This document shows positions 37,361 to 47,059 of a stretch of 64,000 bases of DNA, piece by piece. Position numbers and translations under genes: made by a program. Source of the stretch: Todiramphus chloris collaris (Eukaryota; Chordata; Aves; Coraciiformes; Alcedinidae); the NCBI GenBank assembly GCA_025345505.1, contig JANVCC010000219.1, positions 665,545 through 729,544 of the forward strand, given 5' to 3'. The notes under the pieces were generated by a model, which had not been told where the DNA came from, made no database searches, and saw only the letters and a program-made list of their open reading frames with translations. Position 1 is the first letter of the stretch. Every line of letters begins with the position of its first letter.

Positions 37361-40300
37361 CTAGTGCTGGTACAAACCAGGATAAACCAAGTAGAGTTAT
37401 TAAGGAAATAATCACAACTATTAATAACTGATGAGCTGGCTCTGAAAATCCTGCTTTTTCCTCACCCATCCAATTCAGCCCCTAGAAAAAGAGGGAGCAA
37501 GTTCATTTCCCTCTGCCTCTGGAGATCAGCTCCCACTGAGGTGATCTCACCACTCTGGGCTTGGATGCCCACTAGCAAAGCCTCACGTTGGTCTTTTTTT
37601 TTTCCCCTGTGGACTGGAGTGAACACACGTGGATTGAGCAAGGTGTTAACGCAGCGCCTGCATGCAAAACACTTCCGCACGTGCCGGGTGTACAGCCCAG
37701 GAGGAAACTGGGAAGCAATATTGTTTTCCTTTTATCTCCACCTCCTCCTGCCTTTCCCTTCCATAACTGAAACCTTTTGCTGAAGGAGATGCGGAGGCAG
37801 TTCGGGGGAGGTGGGGAGAGATGGTTCTTGACAATACAGCTATCCAAGGCTTCGTGTGTTCTGCCTAATCCTTTGTTTGCCCTTGTTCTGTAACAATGGG
37901 GCAAACAATCCATCAGTTTAATGGGAGGAAAATAGGGAATGTGAGCCAGGAGCAGCAATACAGAACTGCCAGATCTTCCCTTCCCTTGCTCTGGTCAGAC
38001 CAGACTGTCCCTCCAGGCTGGAGCTGGAGTATTTTGAACATTGGGAGATAAGATGAAATGTAGGGATGGTCTTTGATGTCATTTTTAGTTTCCACTGCAA
38101 AGCTGCTCGTGCTGGGAAGCTGGAACTTAGGCGCGGTTGGGGATCTCAGTGGCATGGTGTGGTGTGTGCGGGTGTTCGTGGCCATTCCCCTCTGCAGGAG
38201 GTTTATTTTCCTGGATATACCCCAGCACTATACTGCCACAATAAAGGCAGTGGTGTAAGGGAGCAGTTCAGAGCCCTGGTTTTGGAGTGGAGGGGAAAAG
38301 CAGGAGAAGGGGGAGATCAACCCATGCAGGGTACACTGCGCCTTACGCCACCTTGATGGGTGAGCAACACCTAATGGATGGGTATTGGATACAGTCTTCC
38401 TGAGAAGAGTAGCTCTCAGTCTACTTTGTGGTATTTGGCTTTGATAATCGTTCTTCAGCCTACATCCAGAGCGTCCTCCACCATAATCATCAGCAGTAGC
38501 CCAAGGTATGATGCAGCTCAGCAAAGTGCAGCATTTAACCAGCCAGCTGCAGCAAGTGGCTTGTTTCTCAGCATCGCTTTCCAGCAAACTGTTTTCTCTC
38601 AGGTTAGGTTTGTGACTCTCTCTGTCCACGTGGTTGGCAATAACCGAGGTCACAATAGGTCCTTTTCTTTTTCCTCATGATGAACGACCAGAAAAATGAC
38701 TCATAAGTATCTTCAAAGCTGAGTTTTCTCCTTTTAATTGATCCTATATTTAAGTCCACTTTGCAATGAAACTTTTGAGGGTTCAGTTCATGATGATTTT
38801 TTTTTTTTAAAGAAATAAATACCAAACAAACAAGCCCCCTCCTATGCTGTGTAACTACTATGACCTGCTCTATGGACCATGGGAGGTTTAATCTACTGGG
38901 GCAGAACAAAGCTCCAAGAATGTCCCTACAGGTATGTGTGTGTGTTAGCCCTCCAGGGTACCTACTGTTCTCCCAAGTAAATAATTCAGCTGGTGACACG
39001 TTTCTAGACACGGGCTGTGCTGGCACAGAAGGCACGTGTGCAGATTGCCGGTTACAGGAGGCTGGCAGTGTTGAAGAAGGGTTTGTATCACGAAAATCCC
39101 ACTCCCTTTCAGAACCTGTTAAAATGCCATTAAAGACAGCAGATGAATCGTGCTCTGGCTCTGAGCTGTTTGGGTGTAGCGGGATAATTCCCGGCTGCCA
39201 GCAGAAGTTGGCGATTTCTTCTCGGGTTCGAGGTTAACTTTCAGCATCTCTTTGTTTCATGCAGCGTGACTTTCCTCTCTGAGTAATGAGAGATGTTTTA
39301 CTGGATGTATTAATGAGATCTAAGGTGAACTTTCAAAAAAAACTAAATATTTTTCCCAAGCACAGAGCTACATGTAAAGCTGAATAGCTGAAACAACTCT
39401 GGTTTTGCTGCCCGCAAGCCATTGACTCCCAGGGTGCTGGTCACTGCCCCTCCACCACAAACTATTTCCACTCTGCAGTCTTAGGCTTGATTGCTGCTTA
39501 GATATCTGGGAATGTCAATAAATGATATCAAAGGTGATCCGCTCTGGCATGGCTGTCTCTCCTGGAAGCACCCAGGAGTGGCAAATTGTGTATGTGGCTT
39601 CAGCTTCTTCCCCCTGGTTTTTGGAACTTCCCTTATATTCCAGTCACTTCTTGGTCTTCCTGGCATAAATTGAATTGATTAATTGTCTGGGTGACTCTTG
39701 GCTGAGATTTGCAGGATCAGGCCTCAAATACCCAGTCTCTTCCTTGCCAACGTATCCGTACCAGGGCGTTATGTCCGTGTGATATTCCGGGTGGGTTAAC
39801 AGGGTGGCAGATTAACATAACCAACGTACCGTGCACATGCCGAAGGATCAGCTTCTTCCCCAGTGTGAGCGTACATACAGATGAGGTGTGTTGCAATAAA
39901 TCGATGCATTCGATTGCTCCGGAGTTGCCGGAGGTATCTGAGGACTGCAGGGATGGAGCAGAGGTTTCGTCGCTCTTTCAGCAGCGAACATTGCAAATGA
40001 GCGATTAGACAGGGAACCGCTCAAGACAGGTTTTGATTATCAGGCCTTCGGCTTCTTAAGCCTTTCTGACCTGCTCTTGGGCTGCCAGGAGCAACTTTTC
40101 CCTCCTCAGCACCCCCAGGACCAAAGGCTTTCATCCCTCTCCCAACCTGGTTTATCCCATCAGCATCCTCTGTGCCGTGGGTGCAGGGTTTCCCTCGTTC
40201 CATCGCATCTCAAGCACGCTGCAATTATTGAAATTAAACAACTTGAAAATACCTCGGCAAACAGCACCGGTTTGGAATTAATCACAGTTTTAATTTGACA

Positions 40301-41680
40301 GAGAGCAATCCCGCTCCGCTCGCTGTGATTTCTCCTCTCCCCACCCACCCACCTACCCACCCACGGAGCCTGCTGCAGGGTGTCTGAGGGAAATGAGACG
40401 TACAGCCCTGCCTGGTAAAAGCCTATTTAAGTGATCAGCCATAGACTTGGTTGGAATATTAGGCAGTAAAACAGGTTTTCTAGAAAATGAGATTGCCCCT
40501 GGCACTGGTAAATCCATTCAAAGATTCAAGGGAGTCGGGTGGATAAGGTGACATTTTGGGAGGCAATGGGTATTTTTCTTTCTTAATAAATTGTATACTG
40601 AGAGGCCATAAATTAAACTGTTTTCAAACACGGGACCTGATCCTGCTCTGGTTCCCATTTTGTGCCCGTTTCAGCCTCACTTATTTCATAGGTTTTAATA
40701 CTAGGAGAGAAAGTTTGGATGTTATTTCTGAAAGGACATTAAAATCCGAGTGTCTTCCCTGGTATCTGGTAAAACCCATTCACATGGGACCGTCAAAAAA
40801 CTCATGTTTTAGTGGCGGGGAGGAAAGCAAATGAATGTTTTTTCCCAGGCCAGGCAGTAATGAGGATGATGCTTTGGTCCTCTCAGAAAGGATCCCCCAT
40901 CCCAGCAGCGTGTTGAAAACACCAGTGATGGATCTCTACCCAGACCGGCTGGTTTAGCAGAAGCAGTGACTTCTCTGAATGGAGCGAGATGGGAGATCCG
41001 TGCAGTGTGAGGCTTTTAGTAAATTAAGTGTTACAAATGCCAACGCTGCCCATCCCCCCTCACATATGTTCCCACTTTCCCCAGTATTAAAAACCAAAGA
41101 GTCTGCAAAGCAAAACTATTCCGAATCTCATTGCCTCGTCCACCGCTTTCCAATCGAGGAGAAATCCTATGGGTTGGACCAAACTGTGTGTTGCTGGTCC
41201 TGGCTGCACAGGATGGGACCGTAATGAGGAGATTATGCGTGTTCGTGCCTAGTCCCTGCTAGACCAGCTTTGAAATATTTCTGTTTTCCAAGAGGAAGAA
41301 ACAAATAAATAAAGTGCTTTTCCCTGGGGCTGCAGCAACTGTTGGGAGGATGTTGATTACTCTTGGCTGTGGTGCTGGAGAAGGCGTCTGTGATGAAGTA
41401 TTTGGTGGGGGGGCTTGAAAAGCTGAACCCCAGGGCTGGCAGAGGACACAGCGGAGGTGTGCCCATAGCCCTTGGGCAGTAGTGTGAGGTGAGTTTGGGA
41501 AAGGCAGGATATTTCCATTCCTTTCACCCAATAATTTCTCCAGATTTCAGAATAAAGGAAGATTTTCCAATGGTGCCGAGCCAGGACTCATGCAGAGAGG
41601 AGAGCAATTGGTTCATGAGTGGCAGGAGCAGGGACTGACATCTTTGGGTATCAGGTTGGATGCAGGAGGAGGTGTAGAAG
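37361..41680. other. Gene-free sequence with possible regulatory segments
   Basis: No gene is supported. Two AT-rich, high-complexity stretches (39,240-39,400 and 40,200-40,325) contain several TTAAT/AATTA words and are composition-wise candidates for conserved non-coding elements. A (CCCA)n-like tract lies at 40339-40364. A tRNA-like GGTTCGAG word at 39224 was checked and rejected. Confidence 0.5.
40339..40364. repeat. CCCA/CCAC simple repeat
   Basis: A short run of C-triplets spaced by A or TA (CCCCACCCACCCACCTACCC and on to 40364). The complementary strand has five or more GGG runs in 26 nt and could form a G-quadruplex. Confidence 0.8.
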
Positions 41681-41750
41681 GGTACTAAAAGCAGATTTAT
41701 TTAGTGTCTTTTGGTACCACTGGACCTAAGCACCCACTTCTGTCTGTGGC
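41681..41750. repeat. 70-bp dispersed repeat, copy A
   Basis: This segment matches 43581-43650 at 63 of 70 positions by hand count, in the same orientation, with start points exactly 1,900 bp apart. The core, CTAAAAGCAGATTTATTTA then GTCTTTTGGTACCACTGGAC, is not part of any CR1 consensus I know. It ends 22 bp before a plus-strand CR1. Just to its left, AGAAG and GGTACT match AGAAGCAGGGTACT at 43553-43566, so the homology extends with an indel of about 20 bp. Confidence 0.9.
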
Positions 41751-41772
41751 TGAAGTGCTGAAGCCTTTCATA

Positions 41773-42123
41773 AGGTCTCGGGGGAGACTGTATTGCTCTC
41801 ACCAGCTCCCAGACAGGAGGCTGGAGCCAGGGGGAGTTGGGCTCTGCTCCCAGAAACAAGTGACAGGACAAGAGGAACTGGCCTCGACTTGCACTGGAGG
41901 AGGTTTAGGTTGGGCAGTAGGAAAAACTTCTTCACTGAAAGGGATGTCCAGGGCTGTCCCAGGCTGCCCAGGGCAGGGGTGCAGTCCCCGTGACCCCTGG
42001 AGGGGTTTCAGAGCCGTGGAGCTGTGGTGCTGAGGGACAGGGGGCAGTGGTGCCCTGGCAGTGCTGGGGGAATGGTTGAGCTTGATGATCTTAAAGGTCT
42101 TTTCCAACCAAAATGATTCTATA
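41773..42123 (+). mobile_element. CR1 LINE, 3' ~350 bp, young-looking subfamily
   Basis: This is a plus-strand CR1: GTCTCGGGGGAGACTGTATT, AAGTGACAGGACAAGAGGAA, GGTTTAGGTTGGGCAGTAGG, GGGCTGTCCCAGGCTGCCCA and CAGTGGTGCCCTGGCAGTGC, ending AAATGATTCTATA. It shares the CAGTGGTGCCCTGGCAG diagnostic with four other copies. It sits immediately after copy A of the 70-bp repeat. Confidence 0.95.
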
Positions 42124-43580
42124 GTGGAAAAAGGGGTTTCACTCAGGCGTTACCCCCCTCTTGCCCTCCATTACCCTCCTCTTAATCAGGAAAAGCTTTG
42201 CCGCTCTCAGCAGAGAGCAGGCTTGGCTTCAGGGGAAGATTGATTCTCAGACCCAACCGTCCGAGCACGTGGCTTGGTTTTTGGGAAGTGCTGAAGGTAA
42301 CTCTTGGCTTCAACGTGAATCCATGGGAGCTGCAGGTGTTTGCATCACCGGGGCTGTGAGGGGAAGAGCCGCAGCCTCCCCGTGCTGCCCGACTGCCAGG
42401 ATAGTAAGAGGCTGCTGTTTAGCAAACTGTTCTAGTGTCGTCTGCAGGGCACGTGCCAACTTCCAGCCTGGTGCAGCCTGAAAAAGGGGAGAGGGAGAAC
42501 CTGGGAAATTGAGATGCATAATGGAAGCACTGACAGATGCTTCGCTGCAATATTTTCAGGCCCTGATGGCGAGATGATTTTGTGTATCTGACTTTATTTT
42601 TAGAGTTTGATTGATAGCCGCAAGGAGGGAAAAGGAGAGCTGGAATCTTTGTTCCGAGGCAGTCTGCAAGACCAGGTTTCTTGTTGTGCCACGTTACAGT
42701 TGCTTTCAACACGATTCTTGTTTCCGATTAAAATAATTCAATGTGCTTCTGCAGCCGACGGGAGGTTGAAGCAGTTTGTGCCACGTGGAATGCAACAAAT
42801 GTTTCCGAAGGCAGGGAAAAATATTTAGTGAATCTGAACTGGAGACAAGTCCCATCTCTCTTCATTTGACTGAACAAGGTGGTTGATAAGGCTTTTGGGC
42901 TTTTTGTTGTGTTTTTTTTTTTGCAGAGCAGGCATTTCAATTGCTCACAGGAAGTTTTCAAATTAAAGAGGAGGCTAAAAATGAAAATCATTTCCTTAGG
43001 TTTCAAGTTCTGCAGTGTGATGAGCCAGGATTTAGAAGTGATTAAAATGATAAGCAACTCCCTAGCTCTTGCCAGTGCCCATGCACTCCAGCTATTTATG
43101 GCAACAAGCAGGACGTCATCCTTTCCCAGCAGCCAACTGCTACTGCTTTGGTGCCTCGTGTTGTGTGAATGAATTGTTGGTCCCTGGTAGGATTTTGGAG
43201 AAGGCCTGTGCAGGCAGAGTGAACTTTCAAAGGAAATGACTGCAGGAGTAAAACATCATCTTGTGGGATCGAGTCCTACCTCCTGGAAACCCTCCGCTCT
43301 GCATGGGCAGGGGTACCACAGGGTGACCACGGGGCTGCTTGGTCAGGTCCATGTTGGGGAGGGGAGGATGGGAAAGCAAGAAGCAGGATAATACTGGGAT
43401 TGGTTTTTAATTTTCCTAGAGCACACAGTCTTTCTTTCAGACCTCTCATCATTCCTGATGTTCTGCTCTGGGTTGTCTCAATTTCCTTACAGCATTCCTA
43501 ATATACAGGGGGAGAAGTGGGTGGCACAGCTCAAGCCAAAATGTCCTGTGAGAGAAGCAGGGTACTTAACCACCAGCTGG
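42124..43580. other. Gene-free unique sequence
   Basis: No gene was recognised. A T-run occurs near 42910-42922. Frames of up to about 110 codons are present on both strands with no domain. Confidence 0.5.
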
Positions 43581-43650
43581 GTTCCTAAAAGCAGATTTAT
43601 TTAATGTCTTTTGGTACCACTGGACTTAAGGACCCACATCTGCCTGTGGC
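43581..43650. repeat. 70-bp dispersed repeat, copy B
   Basis: This is the partner of 41681-41750: same orientation, seven mismatches by hand count. It lies 59 bp before a CR1 on the opposite strand from the one following copy A, so the CR1s cannot both have carried the segment along as a 3' transduction. Confidence 0.9.
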
Positions 43651-43708
43651 ATGACCCAGTTGCAGGGGGAAGGCAGCCAACAGCCTGATGCCCACTTGGG
43701 CACTGGAA

Positions 43709-44440
43709 GAATCATAGAATGGTAGGGGTTGGAAAGGACCTCTGGAGATCATGGAGTCCAACCCCCTGCCAGAGCAGGGTCACCCAGGGCAGCCCACACA
43801 GGAACAGATCCAGGGGGGGCTGGAAAGGCTTCAGAGAAGGAGACTCCACAGCCTCTCTGGGCAGCCTGGGCCAGTCTCTGCCACTCTTGCAGTGAAGAAG
43901 TTTCTCATCAGGCTGAGTTGGGACTTCTTATGTTTCAGCTTGCTACTATTACCTTTCATCCTACCCCAGGGCACCACTGACAAGAGCCTGGCCCTTTCTG
44001 CCTGACCCCCACCCTGCAGATCTCTGTAACCATTCATCAGATCCCCTCTCAGGCTTCTCTTCTCCAGGCTGAACAGCCCCAGGGCTCTCAGCCTTTCCCC
44101 ATCAGAGATGTTGCAGTCCCTTCAGCATCTTTGTAGCCTCTGTTGGACTCTCTCCAGTATTTCCCTGTCCCTCTTGAACTGGGGAGACCAGAACTGGACC
44201 CAATGTGCAGATGTGGTCTCACTAGTGCAGGGTAGAGGAGGAGAAGAGCCTTCCTCGACCTGCTGGCCACACTCTTCTTTATGCCCCCCAGGCCTTCCTG
44301 GCCCCAAGGGCCCATTGCTGTCCCATGGAGAACTTACTGTCCACCAGGACTCCAAGGTCCCTCTCCATGGGGCTGCTTTCCAGAGGGTCTAACCCTAACC
44401 CATGTCAGTACCTGATGTTGCTCTTCCCCAGGAAATGCCA
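43709..44440 (-). mobile_element. CR1 LINE, ~730 bp (CR1-Y-like)
   Basis: This minus-strand CR1 starts with the inverted tail GAATCATAGAATGGTAGGGG and runs through GGACCTCTGGAGATCATGGA, TCTTCTCCAGGCTGAACAGC, TTGAACTGGGGAGACCAGAA and GACCTGCTGGCCACACTCTT to CTTCCCCAGGAAATGCC. The minus-strand translation keeps the RT C-terminal piece SVASRSRKALLLLYPALVRP, matching the family's [18 protein letters not shown], but with frameshifts and no N-terminal RT. It is a dead 5'-truncated copy. Confidence 0.94.
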
Positions 44441-46229
44441 TCTCTAATTTGCTGGCACCTCCAGAGCCTGCTGGCCTTACCTGGATGTCTTGGACACTTT
44501 GGTCTTTCCAGGAGAAAACCTTCTTTAAGATGCCTGAGGTGACTGTGGCACCAACCTTCTTTCATTAGTTACAAGCTCAGCCTGGGGAAAGCTGCTGATT
44601 CCACAAAGCCTCTGTGGACGCCTGATCCAAGCCTGGATCCAACCAGGGAGCTCATATTGTGAGTTTTTGGCCTGTGACTACATTAATAAAGAGGCTAAAA
44701 TAAGTATCACATATTGTTCCAGGAAGCTAAACATGAGCCACCCTATTCAAGAAAAAAAAATAAATACATTTCAGAGTCATTACTGCAGTTGAAATGGAAA
44801 CAGGGCTATTCTATAAAAGCTACAGTGATGGGATGTTTGAGCAACGGGGATCATTAGATCCAAAAGCCCAGGTTAACCCCTGCCCCCTTTCTCCAGCTGC
44901 TCTCAGCAGCTTTTCAAAGGGATGAGGTGGTGCCAGGGGCTGGAAGCAGGTTGGAATTAGGGGAGCTAAGAGCCCCCCTTGACCCCCTTCACCCGTTGCC
45001 GCATCAAAATCAGCCAACGGTCATTTTTAGGCATAACACTTGTGCGTAAAGCCCAAGGAAAGAAAGATCCTGGCCAAATTTAACAAAGCTACTGGTGTTT
45101 TCAGAGTTGGTTTATTTGTTTCCTATTCTGGTTTTTTATCACCCTCTTATTGGGCACTGTTGCCACTTCCCATCTCTTTCCATCAGGCGGCTGCATTGAT
45201 AATCAATTTTTTGACGCACAGATCTTTTCCGGGTTTGAATTATTTGGATTTTATTAAATAAATGTGCATTTGTGTAGAATGGAAACTTTGCTCCTTATCA
45301 GGATCATCTGTCTTGGTGAAATGACTTGTAACAGCTGTTCCATGAAGCAAAATCTGATAGAAACACTGGGACTAGATATAAACACAAACATTAGTCACCA
45401 TGGAAACAAAAGTTACTGCGATATGGCTCCAAAAGCTGTGTTTCTATATGTTTCTTATCCGAACTAAATATTCCCGTGGGATTTTGCCAGCCACTTCATT
45501 TTCAGGCGTCTAGGAAAGCGTTCTGCTCGCACGCATACAAATCACTCGGGAGCGGCACCTCCGGGTTTGGGTACCAGAGAATTCTGCTGCTGGAATCGAT
45601 GGGGTTATTGATTTATCCCAGCTCCCGGGGTCTGGGGAGGGACAAACCATCACTTCAAAATATCAAAGGGCAGAGCTGAATTGAGATCCTTGCAGAGGAG
45701 AGTGTTTGTGCTTCAGGCTGTCGGTTTAACCCAGTTCCAGACTGGGATGCTAGCTCCGTATCCCCCCACAGCAGGTGAAGGGGCTGGGCTGCTCTGCCAC
45801 ATGCTGGGCTGGAATCTGGATAATCGGGGGGTTGTGCTGCTCCATCTGCCAGTCCTGAGTCTTCTCCCTGAGTTTTAAGAAATACATGGATGAAGGAAGA
45901 AGGTTCATTTCCCCCTTCCCCTCCCTGTCCCAGAATGGCTGCAGTTAAAACCCAGTTTCTCTGCTGACAGAGGAGCTGCATCTTTAGCTAACCCTTGGAG
46001 ACTGATGAAATAAAGTGCTGGATGAAGACTGGCACCGTGCAGAGATGAGCCAGCAAAGCCCTCATCGCTGACAGCGGCCAGGGTGCAGAGGTAACCACCG
46101 TGGGTTAGTTTGAAGGGGCCTGGGTGTCACATCTCGGGGGGTCGTGCAGCATCTGTACGCAGCCCTAACCCCTCCCCGCAAAGCTGGGAGCTGCTGCTCC
46201 TGCATTTTCTTGGGCCTTCCATCGCCTCT
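44441..46229. other. Gene-free sequence upstream of a CpG island
   Basis: No gene is supported. At 45394-45407 the sequence GTCACCATGGAAAC matches the RFX X-box consensus at all but one position. It lies in an AT-rich, complex stretch about 850 bp left of the perfect X-box in the CpG island. Confidence 0.5.
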
Positions 46230-46760
46230 GAGTTTGAAGAAAATCCCCCGTCGCCATAGCAACCGCCGGCTCCCTGGCACGTGTGGCTTCCCGCGGGGTG
46301 CCTCCAGACAGGGCTGTGGGGCTCAGCACCCAGCAAAGGCCAAAGCATTGCCCTCTCCCCCGCCCCCGTGCCTTGCCAACTGGGCAGCCCAGGCAGACGG
46401 GATGCGCTCAGCCGGGAGGTTTCCTCCCTCCAGCTGTCAGCGTGGCAAAGCTTTGGGCGCTCAGATCCAAGGTCTTCGCTGTTAACGCGCTTCACGCACC
46501 GGATCCCCGGCCCCGCGCCGTCGCTGCCCTGCCCGGGCAAGGCTGGAAACAGCCTTTCCGAAGGGCTTTCGCGGCCCGACTCCCCTGGCGGCATCACCGA
46601 GCGGGGCAGGAGGGTTTGTCGTGGGTTTTTGCAGGGTTTCCACTGACGTGGTGCCCGAGCATTTTGCAAACTTTTGCTGAGTTCCTCCCGGCGATGCCCG
46701 GCGGAGCTGGGAACGCGGCGTGGCAGAGGAAGGGGTCGGGCGCATCTCTGCGTGCAACAG
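46230..46760. promoter_or_regulatory. CpG island containing a perfect RFX X-box
   Basis: A hand count gives about 46 CpG dinucleotides in 530 bp, close to the number expected from base composition, whereas flanking DNA is CpG-depleted. This is a genuine CpG island. At 46250-46263 the sequence GTCGCCATAGCAAC fits the RFX X-box consensus GTNRCC-NN-RGYAAC exactly. X-boxes are bound by RFX-family factors and are enriched in promoters of cilium genes. The island could be the promoter of a transcript not identifiable here, or an intergenic enhancer-type island. No TATA box and no convincing first exon were seen. A 231-codon minus-strand frame spans the island but has no recognisable domain and is best explained by high GC. 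Confidence 0.6.
46250..46263. promoter_or_regulatory. X-box (RFX binding site)
   Basis: The 14-mer GTCGCCATAGCAAC has two inverted half-sites (GTCGCC and AGCAAC, the latter the reverse of GTTGCT) separated by AT, as in known RFX sites. Function is inferred from the motif only. Confidence 0.6.
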
Positions 46761-46834
46761 TCTTCCCTCTGCAGTGACTGACAGCTGCTGGCAAAATGCA
46801 TTTGTCTACTTCTGGTAGACATTGCCCTACTTCT

Positions 46835-47059
46835 GGTTGGAGCTGAGGAACAATTTCTTGCCCTTGAGGGTTGTCCAGGGCTGTCCCAGGCTGCCCAGGG
46901 CAGGGGTGGAGTCCCCGTGATCCCTGGAGGGGTTTCAGAGCCGTGGAGCTGTGGTGCTGAGGGCCAGGGGGCAGTGGTGCCCTGGCAGTGCTGGGTTGAC
47001 TGTTGGACTCAGTGATCTTAAAAAGTCTTTTCCAACTGAAACGATTCCATGATTCTATA
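46835..47059 (+). mobile_element. CR1 LINE, 3' ~225 bp, young-looking subfamily
   Basis: This is a plus-strand CR1: GGTTGGAGCTGAGGAACAAT, GGGCTGTCCCAGGCTGCCCA, GTGATCCCTGGAGGGGTTTC, CAGTGGTGCCCTGGCAGTGC and a terminal CCATGATTCTATAA. It has only scattered differences from 41773-42123 over the shared first ~140 bp. Just left of it (46803-46821) is a perfect 7-bp hairpin, TGTCTAC/GTAGACA with a 5-nt loop, outside the element. Confidence 0.94.

Noticed and set aside
39224-39234. GGTTCGAGGTT, tRNA B-box-like
   Set aside because: The two final C residues of the B box are missing, and no A box or cloverleaf can be drawn upstream.
44389-44402. CTAACCCTAACCC, telomere-like
   Set aside because: Only two units, inside a CR1 copy, so a chance word rather than an interstitial telomeric repeat.
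46803-46821. TGTCTAC/GTAGACA hairpin as a possible small RNA or terminator
   Set aside because: A 7-bp stem is too short to support either call and is expected by chance at this scale.
46127-46822. 231-codon open frame on the minus strand, the longest in the window
   Set aside because: It spans a CpG island, where stop codons are rare by composition. Overlapping long frames exist on the plus strand (164 and 121 codons), and the sequence has no recognisable domain.
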